Shown here one piece after another: positions 7,699 through 15,664 of a DNA stretch of 64,000 nucleotides. The notes below the pieces were generated by a model that saw nothing but the letters and a program-made list of their open reading frames with translations, did no database searches and was not told the origin of the DNA. The translations under genes and the position numbers were made by a program. The DNA comes from Opitutia bacterium (lineage in GTDB: Bacteria; Verrucomicrobiota; Verrucomicrobiia; Opitutales; Opitutaceae): the NCBI GenBank assembly GCA_016217545.1, contig JACRHT010000017.1, positions 806,001-870,000 of the forward strand. The letters are read 5' to 3'. Every line of letters begins with the position of its first letter. Position 1 is the first letter of the stretch.

Positions 7699-8528
7699 AC
7701 TGCACCTCCGCCAACGACGACCTCCGCGCCGACGCGCAACACGCCGCACTTCGTCTCGTTGATGAAATTCGTGCCAAAACACACTCCTGTCGGATCCGTC
7801 GCGTCGCGCCGGTAGGTCGCCAGCGTCCGCAGCGGCTCCTTGCCGCGCTCGCCGGTGAGTTGGTCCGTGGTGGTGACGATGCAGCGGATGCTCTTGCCGG
7901 CGTTGCGCAGCACGACGTCGCCGATCCGCGCCGTGGGCCAGTCATCCTCCGCGAACGGCGCGCCGCCGCTCACGACGATGTTCGGGCGAAAACGATCCAT
8001 CGGCACCGGCTCGCCGCCGTTTTCCTGGATGCAATCGTTCAGGTCCGCGAGCGAGGCCTCGCCCGCGATCAAGACCGGCACCGCATCGGCGAAGTTGAAC
8101 ACATCCCCCGGCCGGCCGGCTTTCTTCAGGACGTTCCGCTCGAACGCCGGACCGATCCGCACGAGCGACAGCCGGGCGCCGAGAAAACCGCTCAACCACT
8201 GCGCCGCTTCCGGACCGCAGTCCTCCGCCTGCAGATCGTTATGCTTCCAAACCGTCACACCGCGCAGCGGCGCGCCCGGGTCCGGCGCGCGCGCGATGGA
8301 GACCGAACCGGCGCCTTGCGCCGAGAGAGTCAGCCGCTCGGCGTCGAGCGCGGTCGCGATCTGCGCCATGCGCGCGTGAGTGCGCTGGGTGAGAAATTTG
8401 CCCGTCTCATCGACCACGAGAAACCGGCGATCGCCGACGAGCCCGAGCTCATCCACGTTCGCGACGTCGAGCGACAGACCGCGGCAGGACTTCACGGGAT
8501 AGATGAACAGGCCGGAGACGCGGAGCAT
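7695..8528 (-). CDS. MOSC domain-containing protein (YcbX/mARC-like)
   Basis: 277 residues. The N-terminal MOSC beta-barrel domain is shown by VSGLFIYPVKSCRGLSLDVANVDE-type residues and LVGDRRFLVVDETGKFLTQR. The C-terminal MOSC domain contains FNFADAVPVLIAG, MDRFRPNIVVSG, FAEDDW and SIRCIVTTTD with the conserved Cys. Such proteins bind the molybdenum cofactor and in the mARC/YcbX branch reduce N-hydroxylated compounds such as modified bases. The ATG at 8528 starts MLRVSGLFIYP. The small membrane protein downstream overlaps it by 4 bp. No partner electron-transfer domain is fused. Confidence 0.88.
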   Translation of the reverse strand: MLRVSGLFIYPVKSCRGLSLDVANVDELGLVGDRRFLVVDETGKFLTQRTHARMAQIATALDAERLTLSAQGAGSVSIARAPDPGAPLRGVTVWKHNDLQAEDCGPEAAQWLSGFLGARLSLVRIGPAFERNVLKKAGRPGDVFNFADAVPVLIAGEASLADLNDCIQENGGEPVPMDRFRPNIVVSGGAPFAEDDWPTARIGDVVLRNAGKSIRCIVTTTDQLTGERGKEPLRTLATYRRDATDPTGVCFGTNFINETKCGVLRVGAEVVVGGGAV

Positions 8529-8643
8529 GGCGGTAGAGATAGCCGCAGATTGCCGTTCTGCTCGCAAAAGCAAAATCCCGCGTCGGTGCACTGCGCAAAG
8601 ATTGTCGTGGGTGTGACGGTGCGCGGAGGCGTAGAATGCCGCC

Positions 8644-9171
8644 ATGACAACGCGCGAAAAGTGGGGCCAAGCTTTGGCGATCCTCGGCGGATTGGCGGTG
8701 CTGGTAGGCGGCATCGATCCGCTCGACGGCGGGGTCGTCCTGTTCGCGGGCACGGCGCTGCTGGCCGCCGCGGCGTTCGTCTCCCCGGCGGACCGCACGG
8801 TGCAGCGCGCCCGGGCGACGAACTTCGCGCTGGCCGCGTTCGGCTTCGGCGCGATCGGCGTCCTGTCGAGTGGCGGCGGCGTCGGCGGAGCGACCGGGCG
8901 GCCCCTTTTCTGGGCGTTGCTGGGCCTGCCGCTCGTTGCGGGCTGGTCGCTGAGTTTCTGGGGCCGTGGTTCGCTGCGCTGGATGAACTGGCTGGGGTTG
9001 CTCGCAGGCGGCTGGTATCTGGCGCTGCCGTTGCTCGTGCTCCGCAAGAGCCGGACGAATCCGCACATCCTGTGGCCGGTCCTGATCGCCCTCGCAGTGT
9101 TCGGGCTCTTGACCGTGGTCGGTTGCGTCTGGCGCGTGCGCCAACGCCGGCCTATCGCCGGGAATACGTGA
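8644..9171 (+). CDS. Integral membrane protein, unknown
   Basis: A 175-residue protein with about five hydrophobic segments separated by short polar loops and a basic C-terminus (VWRVRQRRP). No family is recognised. It is divergent from the MOSC gene (115 bp between starts), and its 3' end overlaps the convergent TIGR03067-like gene by 20 bp. The ATG follows a stretch without an obvious Shine-Dalgarno. Confidence 0.6.
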   Translation: MTTREKWGQALAILGGLAVLVGGIDPLDGGVVLFAGTALLAAAAFVSPADRTVQRARATNFALAAFGFGAIGVLSSGGGVGGATGRPLFWALLGLPLVAGWSLSFWGRGSLRWMNWLGLLAGGWYLALPLLVLRKSRTNPHILWPVLIALAVFGLLTVVGCVWRVRQRRPIAGNT

Positions 9172-9508
9172 CGAGGTAGAGCTGCGCGCCGGGCGCGGTG
9201 CGGAAATTCTTTGGGCGCGTGCCGCCGAGGCCGAAGCAGATCATCAACGTGTCGTCGATGAACTTGAAAAGGCACGGAATGGTGCGCCCGGCGTTGGGGC
9301 CGACGGCGCCGTGCAGCGTGAGATGGTGCGCCGTGTCTGCGTCGACGGTGAACGAACCGGTGTCCGCCGCGACGCCGCCGAAGCGCACGGTGTAGATACC
9401 GGCGTCGAGTTCGAACTCGGTTTGCTGGAGCACTTCCTGGGGCGCCTGCTCGCCGTCGAGTTCGGCGTAGAGCGGCTGCCAGCGGCCTTCGAGTGACGGA
9501 GAGTTCAT
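9152..9508 (-). CDS. TIGR03067-like small protein
   Basis: 118 residues starting MNSPSLEGRWQPLYAELDGEQAP. The pattern of a W...AELDG opening, FELDAGIYTV in the middle, then HHLTLHGAVGPNAGRTIPCLFKFIDDTLMICFGLGG and RPKNFRTAPG is that of the TIGR03067 domain, common in Planctomycetes and Verrucomicrobia and probably a lipocalin-like beta barrel. The function is unknown. It overlaps the rmuC stop by ATGA, so it is co-translated with rmuC. There is no signal peptide. Confidence 0.7.
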   Translation of the reverse strand: MNSPSLEGRWQPLYAELDGEQAPQEVLQQTEFELDAGIYTVRFGGVAADTGSFTVDADTAHHLTLHGAVGPNAGRTIPCLFKFIDDTLMICFGLGGTRPKNFRTAPGAQLYLVTYSRR

Positions 9509-10773
9509 CGTTTCAGCTCCGGAGCAGTGAGGCCCTTGGGCGTCTCTTCGATGAGACGCGGCTCGACGATCTTCTTGTCCGAGCCGGAGCCGAGCTTCTC
9601 GAGCTTGCGGCCGGTGACGAGGACGCGACCTTCGACGGACGTGACGGTGCTGTTGTAGGCGGTGACGGCCTGCGTGAGGCGCTGGCCGAGCGCGTCGAGG
9701 TTGTCGGCCACGGTGGCGATGCGCTCGTGCAGTTCGACGCCGAGGCGGCGGATCTCGTCGGCGTTTTTCGAGAGCGCCTCCTGTTTCCAACCGTAGGCGG
9801 CGGCCTTGAGGAGGGCGATGAGGGTGGCGGGCGAAGCGAGAATGACGCCGACGCTGGTGCCGCGCTCGAAGAGGTCGGGTTCGTAGCGGAGCGCGGCGGA
9901 GTAGAAGGCTTCGCCGGGGATGAAGAGAACGACGAACTCGGGGGCGGGCTGGATGGCTTTCCAGTAGGCCTTGTTGCCGAGCGCGTCGATGTGCGTGCGG
10001 ACCGCGCGGGCGTGCTCGGCGAACTTGGCCTTCCGCACGGACTCGTCGGCGGCTTCGAGGGCCTCGAGGTAGGCCTGCATGGGTGCCTTGGCGTCGACGG
10101 CGATGGATTTGCCGCCCGGCAAGCGGACGATCATGTCCGGGCGGAACTCGCCGACGGCGGTCTGCTGGATGAAGTCGACGTTCTCGACCATGCCGGCGAG
10201 CTCGACGACGCGCTGGAGCTGGAGCTCGCCCCAGCGGCCGGCGGTGGAGGTGGAGCGAAGCGAGCGCGAGAGCTTGGTGGTCTCGGATTGGAGCGAGGCG
10301 CTGGTGGAGGCGAGGCCCTTGAGCTGTTCCGAGAGGGAGCCGTAGGCCTCAGTGCGGGCCTTCTCGAGAGCGACGATTTTCGTGTCAACCTTGTCGAGGG
10401 ATTCGCGGATCGGCTTCACGAGGGACTCGCCAGCGCGCTTGAGGAATTCGTCGTTGTTGCGGCTGAGCGCGTCGGCGGCGAGGGCCTTGAAGGTGTCGGT
10501 CAACTGCGTCTGCGCGCGCGCGAGGGCGTCGCGTTCGGCGGTGAGCAGCGTGTCGAGGCGGGACTTGTCGGAGGCAAGGGCGGCGATCTGGGTGCGGAGG
10601 TTGGACAGCTCGACCTGGGCGGCGGCCAGTTGCTCGACGGCGAGGCGTGCGCGCTCGGCGACGGCGGCGGAGCGCGAATGCGCATAGAACCAGCCGAGTC
10701 CGCCCGCGAGCGCGGCTGAGATGAGCGCGATGACGATTTCGATCACGCGCGGAGTGAAGCCCTGATGCGACAC
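9505..10773 (-). CDS. rmuC: DNA recombination protein RmuC
   Basis: 422 residues with a GTG start. One N-terminal membrane helix (about 10-30) is followed by a long coiled coil (about 40-165) and then the nuclease-like RmuC core. The core has the diagnostic segments STSTAGRWGELQLQRVVELAGM, FRPDMIVRLPGGKSIAVDAKAP and PEFVVLFIPGEAF. RmuC proteins limit inversions and DNA rearrangements at short inverted repeats, which is of interest here because the window is full of them. This link is speculative. It heads a two-gene operon with the TIGR03067-like gene. Confidence 0.93.
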   Translation of the reverse strand: MSHQGFTPRVIEIVIALISAALAGGLGWFYAHSRSAAVAERARLAVEQLAAAQVELSNLRTQIAALASDKSRLDTLLTAERDALARAQTQLTDTFKALAADALSRNNDEFLKRAGESLVKPIRESLDKVDTKIVALEKARTEAYGSLSEQLKGLASTSASLQSETTKLSRSLRSTSTAGRWGELQLQRVVELAGMVENVDFIQQTAVGEFRPDMIVRLPGGKSIAVDAKAPMQAYLEALEAADESVRKAKFAEHARAVRTHIDALGNKAYWKAIQPAPEFVVLFIPGEAFYSAALRYEPDLFERGTSVGVILASPATLIALLKAAAYGWKQEALSKNADEIRRLGVELHERIATVADNLDALGQRLTQAVTAYNSTVTSVEGRVLVTGRKLEKLGSGSDKKIVEPRLIEETPKGLTAPELKR

Positions 10774-10847
10774 GCGGGCAAGCGCGCAGCCGAGCGGCGG
10801 AGTCGCGACCGCAGATCGGCCCGTCCGCAGCGGACACGAGGGAACGA

Positions 10848-10864
10848 GTAACCTATTAGGTGAC
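10848..10864. repeat. AT-rich palindrome GTAACCTATTAGGTGAC
   Basis: A 17-bp imperfect palindrome (one mismatch) lies between rmuC and the receiver-kinase gene. It shares CGAGTAACCTATTAGGT with the perfect copy at 22926-22942 and the CCTATTA core with the element in the first glycosyltransferase gene. Confidence 0.7.
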
Positions 10865-10953
10865 CGGTATCGGCGGCCGCATCCTCGCTTGTGGCGCTGG
10901 CGGGCCGGATGAGACGCGGGCGAGCGGGCCGGACCCGCTGCGGCCCGGGCGAA

Positions 10954-12246
10954 TCACTTCCCGAACGGGTTGCCGGAGTTGCTCGGATCCTTGGCGGGGA
11001 GGTAGATCGTGAAGCGCGTGCCTTCGCCGAGCTTGGTCTTCACTTGGATGAGGCCGCAGTGATGCTTCACGAGGCGGACGACGATCGCGAGGCCGAGGCC
11101 GGTGCCGGACTGAGCCTTCGTGGTGAAATACGGCTCGAAGATGCGCGAGAGCACGTCCTGCGGAATGCCGGGGCCCTGATCGATGACGGAGAGAGCGACC
11201 AACGGCGCGTGGTTGGCGAAGGACTCGAGGTTGATGAAGCGCTCCTCGGGCGTGTCGCGGAAGGTCTCGATCTTCAGCGGGTCGTCGTAGCGCTCGGCGG
11301 CGATCCACACGGTCTGCGGGCGCTCGGCGCTCTGGAATGCGTTCACCGTGAGGTTGAGGAGAATCTGAATCAGCTCGGTGCCGCCGATTTGCGCGGAGGC
11401 GTCGCGTTCGAGGTATTTGGCGGAGAGCTTGCCGCCGCGCAGGCTCGGGTGGCCGCGCATCAGCGTGTGCACGTCGTCGATGACTTGGTTGACGGAAACC
11501 TCGGGGGCTTGCGCGCTGCGCTTGTTCACGAAGCGCAGGTAGCGGCGCGTGATGGCGGCGCAGGTGTTGACCTGCTTGGCGAGGAGATTGACGTCCTCGC
11601 GCACGGCCTGAAGGTCGGCGCCGTAGAGCGAGCCGACGCTGTCGAGCTTGTGGCGGAGGAGTTCGACGTAGCCGGTGATGACGGTGAGCGGGTTGTTGAT
11701 GTCGTGCAGCGCGCCGGCGTAGATCTCGGTCGTGGTGCGCGCCATCTCCTCCTTCACGGAGGCGTCGTTGAGTTGCTCGCTGAGGGCCTTCAGGCGCTCG
11801 GAGGTGGAGGAAACGGTTTCCGAAATCCGGCGCAGGTGCAGCGCGCGCGTCACGGCTTCGCGAATCGTCGAAAGATCGAACGGCTTGCTCAGGTAATCGC
11901 ACGCGCCGAGCCGCAGCGCCTGGCGCGCGGTCTCGATCGTTTCGTAGGCGGTGAGCATGATAACCTCGATGTGCGGATCGATGGCCTTGAGGCCGCGGAG
12001 CACGTCGATGCCGGACTTGCCGGCCATGCGGATATCGAGGATCGCCAGCTGCACCGGGTGCGCCTTGGCGTAATCGAGCGCCTTGTCGCCGTTCTCGACC
12101 GCGTGGACGTTGAAATCCTGCCGGAACACCATCCGCAACGAGTGCCGCGGGCCCTCCTCGTCGTCGACGATCAGGAGCGTCGGGAGCGTGGAAGGTGCGG
12201 TGACGTTGGCGGGGACGGTGGACACGGACGCGGGGGCGGCGAGCAT
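10954..12246 (-). CDS. Receiver-histidine kinase hybrid
   Basis: 430 residues. Residues about 22-140 are a complete receiver domain with an acidic pocket (DDEE, 28-31), phosphoacceptor D71 in LAILDIRM, T99 and K121 in SKPF. A short linker leads to a phosphoacceptor-helix region with H180 in GALHDINNPL, followed by the ATPase domain with N in LLNLTVNAF, DQGPGIP and GTGLGLAIV. Receiver-first kinases relay a phosphoryl signal from an upstream kinase to a new output. It is the last gene of the operon kinase (15514) - FadL - hybrid, 17 bp after the FadL stop. No DNA-binding domain is present, so the final output is elsewhere. Confidence 0.92.
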   Translation of the reverse strand: MLAAPASVSTVPANVTAPSTLPTLLIVDDEEGPRHSLRMVFRQDFNVHAVENGDKALDYAKAHPVQLAILDIRMAGKSGIDVLRGLKAIDPHIEVIMLTAYETIETARQALRLGACDYLSKPFDLSTIREAVTRALHLRRISETVSSTSERLKALSEQLNDASVKEEMARTTTEIYAGALHDINNPLTVITGYVELLRHKLDSVGSLYGADLQAVREDVNLLAKQVNTCAAITRRYLRFVNKRSAQAPEVSVNQVIDDVHTLMRGHPSLRGGKLSAKYLERDASAQIGGTELIQILLNLTVNAFQSAERPQTVWIAAERYDDPLKIETFRDTPEERFINLESFANHAPLVALSVIDQGPGIPQDVLSRIFEPYFTTKAQSGTGLGLAIVVRLVKHHCGLIQVKTKLGEGTRFTIYLPAKDPSNSGNPFGK

Positions 12247-12263
12247 GAGTGCGCGAGGGCGGA

Positions 12264-13487
12264 TTAGAACTTGTAGCCGAGGGAAAGCGAGAAGGCGTTG
12301 ATCGAGTTCTTGTAGGAACCATCGGCCGTGCCGCCGAGGAGGTTGGCCGGGCTGCCCGTGACGCGGCGCGAGTCGCCGGTCGCGTATTGCCAGGCGAAGT
12401 CCGCCGAGAAGGCCGGGCCGCGGTAGCCGACGCCGAGCGAGTAGAAGGTCTTGTCGCTGTCGGGCACGGCGGGCGTGTAGGTGGCGTCGGGCGTGTTGTT
12501 CTCCGTGTAGCAAATGCCGCCCGAGACGTTCCAGCCGCCGCTCAGGTAGCGCGTCGCGCCGAGTTCGTAGAAGGTGCCGGACTCCCAGTTGAACGGGAGC
12601 GGCTGGTTGCCCGAGGCCTTGTTGACGGTGACGACGTTGAAGCGATCCCAGTTTGTCCAATCGATGTTCGCCTCGATGTTCCACTGTGGCGTGGGGCGGA
12701 ACGACCAGCCGACGATCACAACTTCCGGGAAATCGAAGGTGGCGTTTGCCGGCTCGCTGGCGACGAGCGGGATCGTGGACGAGGTGCCTTCGAGCTTCAC
12801 GCGCGTGCGGCTCTGGTAGCTGAGGCCGAACTGGTGGCGCTCGTTGATTTTCCAGAGGAGGCCGGCGTTGAAACCGAACGCGTGGCCGTCGCCCTCGAAG
12901 CGAAACAGGTCGTTCGGTGCGAAGACGCCGAGGGCGCGGTTGAGGTTCGTCGAGACGCGATTGTAGGTCGCGCTGAGGCCGAGCGAGACTTCCGGCGAGA
13001 CCTGCCACGCACCGGTGAAATTGAAGGTGCGGAACGTCTGCTCGTTCTTCAGCGCGAAGGTGCGCAGCGGGGACGAGTTGGGCCAATCGCTCTTCAAGCC
13101 GAAGGGCGCGTAGACGCCGATGCCGTAGGCCCACGGGGCGCCGGCGGGCTTCCACGTGACGTAGACGGCGGGCACGGTGACGTAGTCATCGTTCATCGAC
13201 GCCGAACCGGCGGCACCCGAATAGTCGGACGAGAGCGCGACTTCGTAGATGTTGCCGGCGAACTGCGTGCCTTCGAGCTGGGCGATGCCGGCCGGGTTAT
13301 AGTAGAGCGCGCTGGGATTGTCGGCGGTGGCGACGAAGGCGTTGCCGCGCGCGGTGGCGAAGGCGTCCTTGAAACCGACGCGCGTGCCGGAGGCCAGCGC
13401 GGCGGGCGCGGCGGCCAGGAGAACGAGGGCTCCGCCCAGCGACGCAACGAGTGCGCGGGCGGTGCGAGGTGATGTGACCGGAATCAT
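12264..13487 (-). CDS. FadL/OMPP1/TodX-type outer-membrane transport protein
   Basis: 407 residues with a clear signal peptide ending in AALASG. The mature N-terminus GTRVGFKDAFATARGNAFVATADNPS followed by ALYYNPAGIAQL carries the NPAG motif of FadL family plug/barrel proteins. The rest alternates polar and aromatic strands and ends in a C-terminal Phe (SLSLGYKF), the outer-membrane insertion signal. FadL proteins let long-chain fatty acids and other hydrophobic compounds cross the outer membrane. It lies 2 bp after one kinase gene and 17 bp before another, an unusual setting that suggests uptake or sensing of a hydrophobic ligand. Confidence 0.92.
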   Translation of the reverse strand: MIPVTSPRTARALVASLGGALVLLAAAPAALASGTRVGFKDAFATARGNAFVATADNPSALYYNPAGIAQLEGTQFAGNIYEVALSSDYSGAAGSASMNDDYVTVPAVYVTWKPAGAPWAYGIGVYAPFGLKSDWPNSSPLRTFALKNEQTFRTFNFTGAWQVSPEVSLGLSATYNRVSTNLNRALGVFAPNDLFRFEGDGHAFGFNAGLLWKINERHQFGLSYQSRTRVKLEGTSSTIPLVASEPANATFDFPEVVIVGWSFRPTPQWNIEANIDWTNWDRFNVVTVNKASGNQPLPFNWESGTFYELGATRYLSGGWNVSGGICYTENNTPDATYTPAVPDSDKTFYSLGVGYRGPAFSADFAWQYATGDSRRVTGSPANLLGGTADGSYKNSINAFSLSLGYKF

Positions 13488-13489
13488 GC

Positions 13490-15514
13490 TTAGCGTGGGA
13501 GAGGTAACCGAATCGTGAGATCCGCATCGCCCGGCGTGAGCCGCGGCTGAATGTCGAGGTGTCCCTGATGAGCCTCGATCACTCGGCGGGCGATGGTCAG
13601 GCCCAGACCAACGCCGGTGTTGCGAGTAGTGAAAAACGGTTCGGTGGCACGCGGCGCCGCGTCGGCGGCGAAACCGCTGCCGCTGTCGCGGAAGCGCATG
13701 ATCAGCTCGGCGCGGCCGTCGGCGGTGGGCGCGGCGTTCAATCCCACGCTCACGCGGCGCGCGCCGTCGGCGCTCGATTGCAGGCCGTTGAGAAAGATCT
13801 CTTGGAACGCATGCGCGAGGCTGGCGCGGTTGCAGCGCAGCATCACGGGCGGGATGTCGCTCTGGATGTCGAGCACCGCCTCGCCGCCGGCGTAGGCGCG
13901 GGATTTTTCGAAGGCCGCGCGCAGGATGTCGTCGAGCGGGACGAGTTCCGCAGGCGCCTGCTCGGAACGCGCGAGGAGCAGCATCTGGTCGGTGAACCGC
14001 TGGATGCGCTGCGTCTCGCGCGCGAGCGCGGTTTTCAGCGACTCCCGGAAATCCGCGTGCTCGATCTCGGCGTCGAAGAGCTGCGCGTGGGTCGTGAGCG
14101 GCACGAGCGAGTTGCGGATCTCGTGCGCGAAGCGGCGCGCGATGAGCGAAATCAGCTTCAGGTTCGACGACTCGATCTCAGCGCGCTGCGCGGCGCGGAT
14201 CTTCGTGAAATCCTCGAGGAGCAGAAGCGCGGTCTGCGGGAGCTTGCTGCCGCTCTGGCGCAGCGGGATGACCGTGGCGCGGAACACGCGGGCAGCCGCG
14301 CCCTCGCCCATCTCGTGGAAGAACGGCTCCACCTCGACGCCGCGCTCGCTGGCTTCGTGGAGTTTCGCGGCGATCGCGGCGGGCAGGTCGTGGACGTCGA
14401 GCTGGGTGGCGGCGTCGCCGCGGAGGAAGGTGATGATCGCGCGATTCGCGTAGACGAGCTGCTGCGCGGGACCGAGCACGAGCGCGCCAACGGTGAGGCC
14501 GTTCAGCACGCTGGCGAAGAGCCGGTGGCTGCCGACGAGTTGATGGTGCAGCCAGCTGTTCTTCACCGCGAGGCCGAGCTCCTCGAGCAGATGGTAAACG
14601 AGCAGCAGCTCCTCGTCGCTGAACTCGCCGCCGGTGATCCGGCCGCCGAGGACCGCGACGCCGAGCGTGCGCTCGCGGTCGTTGACCGGGATGGCGACCT
14701 GGCCGCCGAGCACCTCGAACTCGCGCGCGAGCTTCGGGTCGACGAACGGCGCGGACGAGCCGGCGGGCGAGCGGAGGATCTGCGGGTTTTGCGAGAGCTG
14801 GCGCCCGAGCCCGCTGCGGCGGGTCAGCGCGAAACACTCGACGAGATCCGCGGACAGGCCGATCGCCGCGGCGCAGGGCAGCGCGGAGTTTTCCCCGCGC
14901 GCAGTGCCCGGCAGGGCGTCGGCCGCAGGCGCTTCGAGGAAGATGGCGATGCGCGAGACGCCGACGACTTCGCGGAGTTTCAGGATGAAGTGGTGCGTCA
15001 ACTGCCGGTAATCGAGCGAGTAGCCCAGCACCTGCGAAAAATCCCGCAGCACTTCGAGCGCAGAGGACAGCGCGGCAGCCTTGGCATTGAGCCGGTTCGG
15101 CGCGAACACGGGCGCCGAATCGCCGCCGCCCGAGCCCGCGGTCACGGCCGCGCGAGCGGTCAGGCGCGTGAGATTGGCGGCCAACGCGGCCACATCCAGC
15201 GGTTGAAAGAGCACGCTGTCCGCGCCGGCGGCGAGCAGCCGCGCCTGCGCCTCGACCGTCGTGCCGGCCGGAGCCACGACCACGACCGCCAACTGGGGGG
15301 CTACGGCCCGTGCGGCGGCGAGCGACTGGGCGAATTCCGCGTCCACACGCGCCGGCACGAACAGGCCGGCTTCAAAAGCCCCGGCGGTGAGTGGTCCACG
15401 AGCGTCCCCGACGGAGGACCGCTGATGGATTTGGAAGTCGGCGGACGAAGCCAGCGCCGTTTGGAGAAGCAGCGCCGAAGGGGAATCGTCGGTAATGAGG
15501 AGAAGCCGGGTCAC
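13490..15514 (-). CDS. Sensor histidine kinase with receiver-like, GAF and PAS domains
   Basis: About 674 residues from GTG 15514; an upstream TTG at 15580 would add 22 residues, so the start is uncertain. Residues 1-115 look like a receiver (LLLITDDSPSALLL) but lack the acceptor Asp and have Gln for the conserved Lys (FQPLD), so this is a pseudoreceiver. A GAF-like domain (about 140-310) and a PAS-like domain (about 320-430, NGLTVGALVLGPAQQLVYANRA) follow. Next come H464 in FAHEIRNSL and an ATPase domain with DSGSGFA and GVGLGLTIARRV. There are no membrane segments. It is the first gene of the operon with FadL and the receiver-kinase, and is divergent from the acyltransferase-methyltransferase gene. 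Confidence 0.88.
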   Translation of the reverse strand: MTRLLLITDDSPSALLLQTALASSADFQIHQRSSVGDARGPLTAGAFEAGLFVPARVDAEFAQSLAAARAVAPQLAVVVVAPAGTTVEAQARLLAAGADSVLFQPLDVAALAANLTRLTARAAVTAGSGGGDSAPVFAPNRLNAKAAALSSALEVLRDFSQVLGYSLDYRQLTHHFILKLREVVGVSRIAIFLEAPAADALPGTARGENSALPCAAAIGLSADLVECFALTRRSGLGRQLSQNPQILRSPAGSSAPFVDPKLAREFEVLGGQVAIPVNDRERTLGVAVLGGRITGGEFSDEELLLVYHLLEELGLAVKNSWLHHQLVGSHRLFASVLNGLTVGALVLGPAQQLVYANRAIITFLRGDAATQLDVHDLPAAIAAKLHEASERGVEVEPFFHEMGEGAAARVFRATVIPLRQSGSKLPQTALLLLEDFTKIRAAQRAEIESSNLKLISLIARRFAHEIRNSLVPLTTHAQLFDAEIEHADFRESLKTALARETQRIQRFTDQMLLLARSEQAPAELVPLDDILRAAFEKSRAYAGGEAVLDIQSDIPPVMLRCNRASLAHAFQEIFLNGLQSSADGARRVSVGLNAAPTADGRAELIMRFRDSGSGFAADAAPRATEPFFTTRNTGVGLGLTIARRVIEAHQGHLDIQPRLTPGDADLTIRLPLPR

Positions 15515-15664
15515 TTCCTGTGAGTGCGTCGAGGAGACGGACGCTCGCCAATCGAAGCAAGCGTGAACTCCTGTGAACAAACCCGGAAATCTCCCTAGCA
15601 GCGTGACTTGCTCGTTGCATCAGCTTGGGAAATTCTCTCTTTTTCGGGGCGCGGGCCGATTCAG

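Noticed and set aside
12249-13472. 407-residue plus-strand frame opposite the FadL-like gene
   Set aside because: Antisense shadow with Gly/Arg/Asp composition; FadL has signal peptide, NPAG motif and terminal Phe.
15372-15620. Small minus-strand ORF in the divergent kinase/acyltransferase region
   Set aside because: It overlaps the kinase gene in another frame and has no motif or ribosome binding site that fits.
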